A stretch of DNA of 64,000 bases, from NCBI GenBank assembly GCA_947169045.1, contig CAMVOC010000003.1, positions 28,823 to 92,822 of the forward strand, read 5' to 3'. The notes below the pieces were generated by a model that made no database searches, had not been told where the DNA came from, and saw only the letters and a program-made list of their open reading frames with translations. This stretch comes from an uncultured bacterium (GTDB lineage: Bacteria; Patescibacteriota; Gracilibacteria; Absconditabacterales; Absconditicoccaceae). This document shows, one piece after another, positions 1-11,600 of this stretch; the stretch's first letter is position 1; each line of letters opens with the position of its first letter. A program made the translations under genes and the position numbers.

Positions 1-767
1 TTTTCGATTCCGTGTTGTTGAGATTTCTTTTTGATTCCTGCGGTATCGTAGGCAATGTAATTTTTCCCTTTGTATGTAAATTCTCCTACGAGATAATCTC
101 TTGTAGTCCCTGCATAGTCTGCTACTTTTGCGAGAGGCTTTCCTGTCAATGTATTGAGAAGCGTAGATTTTCCTGCATTTGGCTTTCAGAGAATGGCAAT
201 TTTAGATGCTGTAGATGATGTGTCTAATTCTTGCTTTGATGAGTCAGATTTTTTTATTCCTTTTGTTTTGCTTCGCTTGGTGTAGTATGATTTAATGGCA
301 TCGTGAATTTCTGTCAGATTTCTTTCTGTTTTTGCTGAAATCCCAATAATGGTGTCAAAACCGAGTGAGTGATAATCAGCAAGTGCTAGGTCAGTTTCGC
401 TTTCTTTTCGTTTAAGATCGAGCTTGTTGATAATGAGAAATGTTTGATTTTGCTTTTTTTCTTTTCTTATAATTTCCAAAATATGTTCTTCTTTTGCGGT
501 GATTCCTACGCTGTCATCCATAAGAAATAAGAGGAGATCAGAATGCTGAACAATTCGTTCAATGTATGAAAGTTCCTCGGTAAAATCTAAGAGTCCAGGA
601 CTATCAAAAAATGTTAGCGTATCGCCGTTTTCGAGTTGCATTTTATGGTTGATGATGTCAGTAGTAGTGCCTGGAATGTCGGTTACAATTGCTCTAAATT
701 GTCCGATAAGACGGTTGAAAAGAGTAGATTTCCCGACGTTGGTGGCTCCGATAAGTCAAATATTCAT
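1..767 (-). CDS. der: Ribosome-associated GTPase Der/EngA (tandem G domains), 3' end off the window
   Basis: With TGA=Gly: MNI[G]LIGATNVGKSTLFNRLIG...DIPGTTTD...DSPGLLDF...NKLD...KPNAGKSTLLNTLTGK...GTTRD; two Walker A motifs in tandem. Confidence 0.9.
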
Positions 768-986
768 CCACATGAGAGGAAAAGATAAAAATTCTTTTAA
801 AATATAGGGAAGTACTAGAAAAAAACAAGATTAAAACTGATTTTTTTTCTTTGATTGCTTGTTTTATGTTGAAAACCATATTATGTCATCGATCTTGGTA
901 TGTCAAGGATGTTAGAGTTGAAAATGATAGGTAGTTTTGTATGATAAAATGGAATTCAGCTTTTTTAGCTTTTTTATTGTTACGGT

Positions 987-3569
987 ATGTCAGAAGAAAC
1001 TACTACTCCTATTACTCCAATTAATAAAGAAATGGAGCACTCTGTGGAGAAAGAAATTTCTCAATCTTATATTGATTACTCGATGTCAGTGATTGTCTCT
1101 CGTGCTTTGCCGGATACGAGAGATGGATTGAAACCTGTAGTTAGGAGGATTCTTTATTCTATGTATCAGCAGGGGAATTTTTATAATCAGAAACATAAGA
1201 AATCTGCGACAATTGTTGGAGATGTAATGGGAAAGTATCATCCTCATGGAGATGCTTCGATTTATGAAGCGATGGTAAGGTTGGCACAACCTTGGTCGAT
1301 GAGGTATCCGTTAATTGATGGGCAGGGAAACTTTGGTTCTATTGATGGAGATGGAGCTGCTGCGATGAGGTATACAGAGGCAAGAATGACAAAGTTGACC
1401 GAAGAAATGCTTAAAGATATCGAACAAGATACTGTTGCATGGAGAGATAATTTTGATGGGTCTCGTCAAGAACCTGTGATGTTGCCTACGAAATTTCCTA
1501 ATCATCTTTGTAATGGTACTATGGGAATTGCGGTAGGAATGGCGACAAATATGGCTCCACATAATTTAACTGAGGTGCTGGATGCTGCTCTTTTGCTGTT
1601 GCAAAAAGAGGGGAAACCTATGATGGCTACTGTGATTAATGATCTTTGACTTGAAGAGGAAAAGGAGGTGAAATATGAAGTAAGTATTGATGAAATTATG
1701 GAGATTATTAAAGGACCGGATTTCCCAACTTGAGGATATATTTTTGACTCAGCTAATATTAAGGAAGTTTACAAAAAAGGAAAGGGTTGAATCGTTGTAC
1801 GCGGTAAAACTCATACTGAAATGTATGAAGATTCTCATGTAATTGTGATTGATGAGATCCCTTATATGGTTAATAAATCTGCACTTGTTGCAAAAATTGG
1901 GGAATTGGTAGTCGATAAAAAGATTGAAGGAATTGTGGATATCCGTGACGAATCCAATAAAAATAAGAATCGTATTGTTTTGTATCTTCGTAAAGGTGTC
2001 AATCCTGATGCAGTTTTGATTCTGCTTTATAAATTTACTGATTTGCAGACTAATTTTAATATTAATAATGTTTCACTTGTAGATAACGCAACTCAACCGC
2101 GTTTACTTAATATTAAAGATTTGCTTTGGGAATTCGTGACTTTTAGGCGTGAGGTAGTTTTTAAGCGTTCTAATTTCCAGTTGAAAAAGGCAAAAGATAG
2201 ATTGCATATTCTTGAAGGTTTGAAAAAAGCAATTGATATTATTGATGAAGTAATTGCAGCGATTAGATCTAGTTCTACTCGTGCAGAAGCGAAGGAAAAA
2301 CTGATGGCGAATTTTGATTTTTCTGATGAGCAGTCAGAATATATTTTGAATATGAGGCTTCAGGCATTGGTTGGCTTGGAGATTCAAAAAGTGGTTGATG
2401 AAATAGAAGAAAAGAAAAGGCTGATTGAAGATCTTACAGAAATTATTGCTAATCCAGCAAGGCTTGATGAGGTCGTGGCAGAGGAGTTTGAATATATGAA
2501 AAATAAGTATTGAGACGAAAGAATGACGGAATTAGTCGATGATACGAATGTTTATAATATTGCTGGAAGTATTAAGGCTTTACAAGCTCAGGCTGATAAG
2601 GTGAAAGAAGATGTCATTTGTTGGATTGGAAATGATTATTCATTGAGAGTATTGTATCAATCAAGAATTCAAGTAATCCCTGATGAGACGCTTGATTTAA
2701 TTTATACTCATAACCAAGATAAACTTATTATTGTTACGGATAAAGGTGAGTTGGTAGTTCAGAGATTGAAAGATTTTTGAGGACTTACTATGGCAAAACC
2801 TGCGATTAACCTTAAGAAACATTTTGATTTGAAAGGAAAAATCGTATTTGCTAAGACGTTACATTTTAACTATGATTATCTGGTATTTCTGACGAATCAA
2901 AATAATATTAAAAAGATTGATAAAAATCTGGTTCTTTCTTTTAAAAAGTTTCCAACCGTGGTGATGAATTTGGCAGAGAAAGAAAGAATTGTGGGAGTTG
3001 AAGCTGTAGTTGATAGTTATCATTTATGAATACTGAGTAGACAAGGACAAATGTTGTTGTTCCCTGTATCAGATCTTCGTCCAATGGGAAAAACTGCTGG
3101 TGGAGTTAAGGCAATTGAGCTGCTAGATGAAAAAGATGAAGTAGTTGATCTCTTCTTACATAAAGATGAGCCATTTATTCTTATTCACTCTGATAAGAAT
3201 GGAAAACTGCTTTCTCTTGAAGATTTGAAAATTTGGAAAAGGGCTAAAAAATGACAAATTGTGTCTACATGAAATGATGAAATTGAAGGTTGAATCTCTA
3301 TTGTCGAGGGGTCAATTAGGATTAGGTTTGATGATGGATCTTTGACTACTTTGCATTCTAATAATGTCTACTTGGATGAACCGGAGACTCCGCTTCGTAA
3401 AATGGTAGATCAGCATATTGATATTGTTTATCGTCCATGGGAAGAAAAAGATGAAAATATAAGGTATAAAGAAGAAAAAAAGAAAGCGGGAAAAGAAGAA
3501 GTAAGTTTATTTACGGATGTTGAAAAAGCACCAACAGAAGAGGAAAAACAAGAGGAAAAATCTGAGTAA
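987..3569 (+). CDS. gyrA: DNA gyrase / topoisomerase IV subunit A
   Basis: Six track ORFs in one frame fuse across [34 protein letters not shown] and GPDFPT[G]GYIF motifs; ends TAA. GyrA versus ParC not resolved. Confidence 0.9.
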
Positions 3570-3620
3570 GTTTTGGGAATATTTAGGGTAGTTGTATTTA
3601 TTTTCTTTGTCGTTATTTTA

Positions 3621-5087
3621 ATGGCTATTACTTCAAGAAAAGAAGATTATTCTGCACGATATAATGATCTTGTGCAGCAAGCAGGTTTGGCTGAGAATTC
3701 TGCGGTTAAAGGTTGTATGGTAATTAAACCGTATGGATATGCTATTTGGGAGAAAATGAGAGATATTTTAGATGCAATGTTTAAAAAAACGGGGCATCAA
3801 AATGCGTATTTCCCTTTGTTTATTCCTAAAAGTTTTTTTGCTAAAGAGGCAAGTCATGTGGAAGGATTTGCTAAAGAATGCTGGGTAGTTACTCATTATA
3901 GGTTAAAGAATAAAGTTGATGGGAAAGGCATTGAAGTTGATCCTGCTTCGAAGCTAGAAGAACCGTTAATTGTTCGTCCAACTTCTGAAACAATTATTTG
4001 GGATAGTTATAAAGATTGGGTGCATTCTTATCGTGATTTACCGCTTTTGATCAATCAACGAGCGAATGTTACGAGAGCAGAGATGAGGACAAGACCTTTT
4101 TTACGTACTTCTGAATTTTTGCGACAGGAAGGTCATACGGCTCATGCTAGTGCGGAAGAGGCTCATGATGAAGCAATGAAAATGATTCAAGTCTATCATG
4201 ATTTTTCTCAGCATTTTATGGCTCTTTTTAGTTATCGAGGAGAGAAACCTGCGCATGAGAGGTTCGCAGGAGCTGTACATACGTATACGTTTGAGCCAAT
4301 GATGCAGGATTTTAAGGCATTACAAGCGTGAACTTCTCATGATCTATGACAAAATTTTGCTAAGGCATTTGATGTAAAATTTCTTAATAAACAGAATGAA
4401 CTTGAATATGCTTATGCTACATCTCGAGGAGTAAGTACAAGGTTAATTGGAGGATTGATTATGACACATTCTGATGATAAAGGATTAGTATTGCCACCAG
4501 CATTGGCGCCTATTCATTTGGTTGTAGTTCCGATTTTTAAATCTGATGAGGATTTACAAGAGATTTTAAATTATCTTCAGTCTGAACTTGAAAAGATACA
4601 AAAAGCTGATTTTGCGATTGAAAGTGACTTTTTGTGAACATGGAAATCAGCTATTTCGGTAAAATTTGATCTTGATACTCAAAAAACTCCTGGTCGAAAA
4701 TATGCAGAATATGAATTAAAGTGAGTGCCTTTGAGAATTGCGATAGGGAAAAGAGATGTACAGCAGTGAATTGTTGAAATTTTTAGGAGAGATACTGGTG
4801 AGAAATTACAGGTTAACATTAGTGAACTTGCAACGGTTGTGCTTCGTTTGCTTTCAGAGATTCAAACTAATCTTTTCAAAAAGCATGAAACGTTTACTCG
4901 TGAACATACCTTTGAAGTTGATCGTTTTGAGGATATTAAAAGCAGGATTGATCAAGGATTTGTACTTGCTCCTTGGGATGGTACAAAAGAAAGTGCTGAA
5001 AAGATTCAAGAGGACTTGAAGGCAACTATTAGGTGTTTGCCGTTTGGAAGGGAAGATGGAAAGGTCCTCTTTGCAAAAAGTTATTAA
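3621..5087 (+). CDS. proS: Prolyl-tRNA synthetase
   Basis: Fused frame: [28 protein letters not shown][G]TSHDL[G][15 protein letters not shown][G][16 protein letters not shown] falls at glycines conserved in the family. Confidence 0.95.
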
Positions 5088-5123
5088 TGAATTGTCGCTT
5101 GTTAAGCTCTTTTTCTCGTTGCG

Positions 5124-5543
5124 TTATTCTAGGATAAGTTTGCATTGTTTCTTCTCACATTTTACTCCTTGTACGGCAACACAGTCGTATTCACATATCA
5201 TACCGTGGCTTTCGACTTGATATTGTCTGAAATCTTTGATGAGACTCTTGGCTGTTTCTACGTAGTTTTTGTGAATTGCTCTTCCACAGCCAAAAGGACA
5301 TTCTGCGTAAAACCATGAGCAATCTGAGTCTTGTTCGCAGTAATTATGATCGGATAAAAATTTATTGATTTCAAATTCTGTTGGAGGAGTTGTAAGTCTT
5401 TCGTTGGGACATTTTGTTGTGATATTTGCAGGATTGGAAGTCATTTCTTCTCAGATTTTTCATGATTGATTGTGAGATGATCCTATCCAGAACATTATAA
5501 AACATATTATCGTAAAGAGTACTACGAACGTTTTTTTCTCCAT
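5124..5543 (-). CDS. Small secreted/anchored Cys-rich protein
   Basis: MEKKTFVVLFTIICFIMFWIGSSHNQS[G]KI[G]EEMTS... then CEQDSDCSWFYAECPFGCG...CEYDCVAVQGVKCEKKQC; hydrophobic N-terminus, TAA stop. Confidence 0.6.
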
Positions 5544-5619
5544 TTTTTTTCTTTAAAAGAAATAAAAAACGATTCCATCGTAGGAAATCGTTCGTGAAAA
5601 GCAATACAATTTGTGAAAT

Positions 5620-5931
5620 TTATGCAGTTTTTTTTCTCTTGTTTATTTTTTGTTCAGAACTATCGATTTTAACTCTCGTTGGAGTCGCGTGTTTGTATTT
5701 CTCTATACAAGTGCTTATCTCTCATTCTAAAATCTCTTTATCGATGATCTTCTTCTTGTTTAATTGCATAATCTCTTTCTTGAAGAAAGGGAAATTTTTA
5801 AGGATGTTCTCTAATTTATGAGGGTTGAGCTCCGTTGATAGGAGGTTAAAAATCTGTTGTTTTATTCATTTTTTGACATGAAGTGGCTTCATTTGGCTTT
5901 TTAATTCCTGTTTCATCTCTTGTTCAATCAT
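5620..5931 (-). CDS. Hypothetical protein (103 aa)
   Basis: Open with two TGA: MIEQEMKQELKSQMKPLHVKK[G]IKQQIFNLL...KEILE[G]EIS...KKTA-TAA; absent from the standard-code track. Confidence 0.5.
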
Positions 5932-5986
5932 GTTTATTAGAAGAAAAAAAGATAAAAATTCTGACACTTAACTGTTTGCTTGTGAT

Positions 5987-6655
5987 TTACATTTGAAAAA
6001 TGCGTATGTTTGTCTTGCTTTTTAGATAATTTAAAAGATGAATATCATGTGTGATAAGACATATTGTTTGTCCGTTTTTGTTTGCATCTATTAAAATATC
6101 TCCGATTTCTTGAGTGTATTCTCGGTCGAGATTTCCTGTTGGCTCATCGGCAATGATACATTTTGGCTCATGGATTAAAGCTCTTGCAAGAGCAATTTTC
6201 TGTTTCTCACCTCCTGAAATGTTCTTGCTTGTCTTTTTGGGATCATCTTCAAGGTGTAGTTTTTCTAGTATTGCTTTGTATTTTGCGTTTATGGTATTTC
6301 TTCCCATTCCTTCCAGTTTGAGGGGATAGAGAATATTTTCTTTGATGGACATGGAGTGAATTAGTCTATCATCCTGGAAAATAATTCAAAGTTTTCTTCT
6401 ATATCTTTGAATTTCGTCGTCACTGAGTGTAGAGAGATCATCCATTTTATAATAGACAGTTTTACTGTATGGTCTGAGCTCTCCTATGAGAAATTTTACG
6501 AGTGTTGATTTCCCAACTCCGGATTTTCCAATGATGACTGTGAAATCTTCTGGGAAAATATCGAAATTCAGCTTTTTAAAGAGAGGTTTTGTTTGCTCAG
6601 GATATCCTCGTGTGAGCTCTGTGATAGTGATTAAAGGTACTCTTTTTTCGCTCAT
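5987..6655 (-). CDS. ABC transporter ATPase, FtsE/LolD/MacB-like
   Basis: IIGKSGVGKSTLVKFLIGE, RRKL[G]IIFQDDRLI, NISGGEKQKIALARALIHEPKCIIADEPTGNLD. Confidence 0.9.
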
Positions 6656-6747
6656 TTCTGAGATTTTTAAGAATAAAATATTCTTTATAGTATATGTGGA
6701 AAATAAAAAAATAGCAATAAAAATCTGTCTATGAGGTTGCTTTTGCG

Positions 6748-6775
6748 TTGACTTTTTAGCTTATTTATATAGTAA
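6748..6775 (+). promoter_or_regulatory. Candidate promoter TTGACT-N16-TAGTAA
   Basis: Upstream of the MFS gene; same architecture as other candidates in the window. Confidence 0.4.
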
Positions 6776-6840
6776 TAAGATCTTGTGCTTGAGATTACTA
6801 TTTTTTTGTTGTTTTATTTTTACCTATTTTCTTTATTTAC

Positions 6841-8160
6841 ATGCATAAATTTTTTAAGAATTTCCCAGTTCAGGTCAGATTTATCTCTCTCTCTTTATTT
6901 TTATTTATGTTGGGTTGGGGATTGGGAACTGATACATATTTTTCTATTTATGTACAAACGATTGTTGAAAGTCCTTGGGGAGTGATGATGATTGGGGCAA
7001 TCTTGGCTTTGGCAAAGCTGCTTTTTGTCGTTCCTGTAGGAGAGTTGAATGATCGTGTGCATAGTAAACATTTGTTGTTGCTTGGGAAAATTCTTTATGT
7101 GGTGTGTGCTTTCTTTTTCTTTTTCGCAGGATTTTGGCATTCTTGGGAATGTTTGTTAGTTGCTGTTATTTTTAATGGGTTTGCAAATGCAATTACGTTT
7201 ACGACATATCGTAGTTATTATGCTAAACATTCTACTCAATTTACGCGTACGCAGGTATTTTGATTGTATTTTTCCAGCTCTGCAGTGGCTCAATTGGTTG
7301 GGGCGCTGATTAGTGCAGTGCTGGTTAACTGGTTGGCATTGCCTTTTATGTATTTTTTTGTGGCAATTTTTGCTTTGCTCTCTCTCTTGCAGGATGATTA
7401 TTTGAAGGAAAAAATCTCAAGACGTACTACTAGAACTCGAAAATCTTTATATCAAAGAGAAAGTCGTCAATATCTTATGGAAATTGAAGATCCAGAGTTA
7501 GTCACTACTTCATTTTCTCATTTTTTATCTACGTTTTTTCAGGGAATCTTTTCTTTGAAAGCCTGGAAGAAAGTTTTTGATTTGTTAAAAGTTTCTCCTC
7601 GTGGACTAATTGTTGCGATGGGAACTGTGCTTTTTGCGTATTTATTAAATTATGTAGGATTCCTTTTTATCCCATTAGTTGCTTTGAATAATCAGCTATC
7701 TCTTTCAGAAATTGCTTTGCTTTTTGCTGTGATGAAAGTGCCTTATCTGTTTACTATGTTGACAGGGAAAATTGGGGATAGATATAGTAAAAAATTAGTT
7801 ATTGGAATCATTCTGATTTTTATGTCTATTTTTTATTTCTTGCTTGGAATGCAGGAAGATTTCTGGATTATTCTTGTATTGACGTTTGCTATTTCTCTAG
7901 GGATTTCCTTTTTGTTACCTCTTTCTTCTGCGTTGGTAGTGGATTATACTCCACCTCAACATCAGGGGAAATTGGTTGGAGCTACGGATTTTTTAGGAAA
8001 ACTTGGCGAAATTCTTGGTTCGCTGGGATTTGGGACTTTGGTGGCAATTGTTGGAAATCAATTAGGATTCATGATGATAGGAATTGCTACATTTGTCCTT
8101 GGACTTTGGATTTCAGTTAAGAGACTTGTAAAACAGCGTAGATTAAAACATCGTGTCTAG
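6841..8160 (+). CDS. Major facilitator superfamily permease
   Basis: Two collinear ORFs joined by TGA at 7261-7263; multiple TM segments, ends TAG. Confidence 0.85.
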
Positions 8161-8436
8161 TAGATTTTCTAGATTATCTACTTCGTCTTGCTCTTGTTTT
8201 GCTTCTTGCGCTTCTTTTTCTTTCGTTTTTTGTAAATTTTTGATGTAAGCTTCTTGAAGCTGTGCTCTTTTTTCTACTACGGCATTATGAATTGATGTCG
8301 TAAAGTGATTGTAAAGATATTCTTTGTATTCAGGTGTGAGCTCGTTTTTTTCCATCATTTTGATGAGATTTTCAGCTGGTTCTCGTAGTCCTTTTACTTT
8401 GTTAAGGACTTTGAGGATGTATTCGTCTTTGGTCAT
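8143..8436 (-). CDS. Hypothetical protein (97 aa), 3' end overlaps the convergent MFS gene
   Basis: Intact ORF without TGA, charged helical composition. Confidence 0.5.
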   Translation of the reverse strand: MTKDEYILKVLNKVKGLREPAENLIKMMEKNELTPEYKEYLYNHFTTSIHNAVVEKRAQLQEAYIKNLQKTKEKEAQEAKQEQDEVDNLENLLDTMF

Positions 8437-8528
8437 TGACTGCTGGTTATGTAGTAAAATATTTCTGACAATTATAGATAAAAAGCGGTCGTTTTCAAAT
8501 TTTGGCAGTTTCTAGCGGAAATTTTATC

Positions 8529-8556
8529 TTGACTTTTTTATTTTTTCGATTATAAT
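8529..8556 (+). promoter_or_regulatory. Candidate promoter TTGACT-N16-TATAAT for the giant gene
   Basis: TTGACT 8529-8534, TATAAT 8551-8556; ORF start at 8680. Confidence 0.55.
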
Positions 8557-8679
8557 TTATTTTTAGCTCTTATGGCTTTTTATTAGTAAGGTATCACATT
8601 TTTTGTAAAAAGCAAGGGGAAAAAGCGAAATTTTCCTCTTTTTCTTTTTTTTTCTTTGTAAAAAGTTACAATTATTACT

Positions 8680-11600
8680 ATGCACAAAGGTAAAAAGAAA
8701 TTAGTTTTTTTAACGTTGTCAGTGTATTGTGCGGGGCTTTTGCTTCAGCATTTTTCAGCTTTTTTTGAAGTAATTGCAAAAGAGGTGAATGTTCCTCATG
8801 TAAATATTGTTGCTGTTTTAGTTGATGATCAGCTGGTTTCTCCGTTGAATAACGATCTTCAGCGATATGCAACTAATTATATTCAGCAGGAAATTGTCGA
8901 TAGTAAGGCGCTTGTCTTGCCTTTAGACCTTGCAAATCTTGATGCTCATGATGTTTATACGATGCTCGAGAATGTGTATTTTGATGGGCTTTCTTGAGTC
9001 AATTCTTCCCTTGTTTGAGTTGTTTTGATTGGTGAAATTCCACTTCCAGTCGTTAATCAAGATGGATATATTTTCCCTACGATTTTCCCGTATGTAGATT
9101 TCTTGGATCAGAAATATGTACGAGATGCTTCATCTCAGTATTTTATTCCTAATTGAAATGCTGATTCTCAAGCTGAAATTTGGCATGGTTTGATCGATTT
9201 TGATACGGTAGAGGAGTATCATCAATTTTTTGAGAAAATTAGACAATATAAAGCTGATCCATCGTGATTTATTGGTGATCAACTACGATATGAAGATTTT
9301 ATTGCGAGTAAAAATGCTTTTTTGTCTGAGAATACTCAGTTTTATCAAAATAAATTATTATTCGCAGAGGATCTAGATTATCAGAGATATACTCCGTTGA
9401 TGCTTCAGCTTTTTCAGGCTGGTCAAAATGAAACAATTAATTCTTTATTGATGGGGCTTGGAGATGCTTTGCAAAAGATGTGAGGCGCAGAGCTTGCTTC
9501 TGATTTTACTTATACGGATGCTGATGGGAATCTTCAGACGATGAGTGTCTCTGATGGGTTGTCTGCTGGAGTTAATTGACAACTTCAAACAAAATCCGTT
9601 GAACAGGCCGTCAAAAAGAGTTTTTTGTTGGATTATTCTTCCTTATTTAATCCGATGTTGAGTGTGGTGCAGAGAGATAACGCTTTGGCAGGTGGAAGAC
9701 GAGTAAAAACTATTACTTGATCAGATGGAAATGCGACATTGTCGCCGAAAGTAGATTCTTCTGCAGAAATGATTACGATGAAGGATTTGATTAATGGGGG
9801 AAACGTGAATATTCAAGGTGTGCTTACGAATTTCAATACTTTATTGGAGGATGCCGTGGATAAAAAAATAGAGAAAGAGCGTTATGATATGGATATTGTC
9901 TTGCCTGTGAGTTATAAGTCAGAGTTTCAGTTGGGAGTAGATATTGATTATCCATGGTGGTATCCGAAAAAACGTGAAACGAAGATGATGCCGTTCTCTG
10001 TGCAGTATGATACTTTTTATTTTGGGAAGCGTGCGAATTTCATTACTTCGGCTCAAGAATTGAGCATGTATAGGGGGACGTTTAGAAATTTAGAGACATT
10101 GAGTGGAGTGCAATATCCAGCATTGCCATATTCTTCACCTGATCAAAATCCGGTAAAGTCTGCTCATGATGTGACTAATCTTATCTTGAAATCTATTGGT
10201 GCTTCTTATGATGTGTTTTCTACGCAGGTAGAGGCAAATAGGGGATATAATTTGAAAAATTCGCAAACTGAGTATGAAACGTATCAGGCAGAAAAGACGT
10301 ATGCTAAGTTTGAAATGACTTGTAAAAAATGGACTCTTGATTTGAGCTGGATTAAAGAGAATTGGAAATTTGGTTGTCAATTAGTACAACGATGACCTGC
10401 AAAAGATAGTTTCAAAGGGAAGACTTTGGAATGTGATCCAAATGATAGAAAGAAACAAGGTTGATGTGAGGATCTTTCTCAGTTTGCTCAGAGGAGGTGG
10501 GGAGGAGCTTCTCCGATTAATTTGGATATGACAGGGCTACAAAAAAATGGAACTTATGAACTTGTTGATTTTTCTGGATTTAATGCAGTAAAGGAGATTT
10601 ACGATATTGGAGGTAGTAAGGCATTACAGGAACCTGAACGGGATGCAAATAGTTATCTTGCGTATCAAACTTATGCTTCTCCAACGGCTATTAAAACGTA
10701 TGAATGGTTACGCTCTGACGAAACGGAAGAAAAGGATTGGTCTCCTAGTCAGATATTGAATACGAGTTTTTATTATGATTCTTTGCCGGATGAAAGATAT
10801 CCGAGGCGATCGTTACATTTGCCATTTGAAGAGGTAGATTATTTTGCTGATCGTATAGGTCTTCCTGGTCTTACGCAGTGGGATGTTAAGCGTTGAGAAG
10901 AGGAGAATACGTTTTCACAATCTCAACAAAAGGTTCCTGAAGATAAAAAGAAATGTACCAATAGTGAAAAGACAGGAGATCCAAATCGTTGTGCTTCTTA
11001 CAAGGAATATACGTATAAAATTATTCCTTCTGTGGTGAAAAATACGGCAACAAAACTCGATGAATTAAATGGATATCAAACGACGTTGTTTGCTACGGGA
11101 GGGGAGAGACATTATTATTTCCAAATGTTGTCGAAAGCGATTGGGAAATTGGAAGCGAATATGACGGGCGCATCTGTGCGTCAAATTCATGAGTTATGAT
11201 CAGGAATTCAGCTTTCTTTATCCTCTCTTTCAGATCGTTTGTTGGCGATTTCTGGAGAAGTGGCTTTAGCAGGGAATTTAAACAATAGTAAGATTGCGGG
11301 GGAAGTGGATGCGATTGCAACGAATTTGAAAGAAAATCAAGAATTATTCACTCAAATCTATGATTTGTTGGATGCTATTGAATCGAGCGCAGTTGTGATG
11401 GCGATGGAAGAGATTAGAATGGAAGAGGAATCTTTGATTAATCAGGGGGTAAAGATTCCGTTTGCGAGCGGTTGGTATGCAGATATTAAGCAACATTTGG
11501 AGAGATTGACGAGCTTGTATGTTGCTAATATGGTTTCAGCATATAAGGAGGAATATTCCGCTATTGAAACTCAACTTGCTAGTTTGTCGAGCACTACTCA

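Noticed and set aside
12-218. Plus-strand ORFs such as 12..218, 562..807, 6114..6329, 23471..23884, 31135..31428 and 31665..32234
   Set aside because: Antisense to clearly recognisable genes (der, ABC ATPase, ychF, valS), with no family resemblance.
987-3569. Reading the fragmented gyrA (and other genes) as pseudogenes or a frameshifted assembly
   Set aside because: All fragments stay in one frame, breaks are only TGA, and TGA sits on conserved glycines in many unrelated genes.
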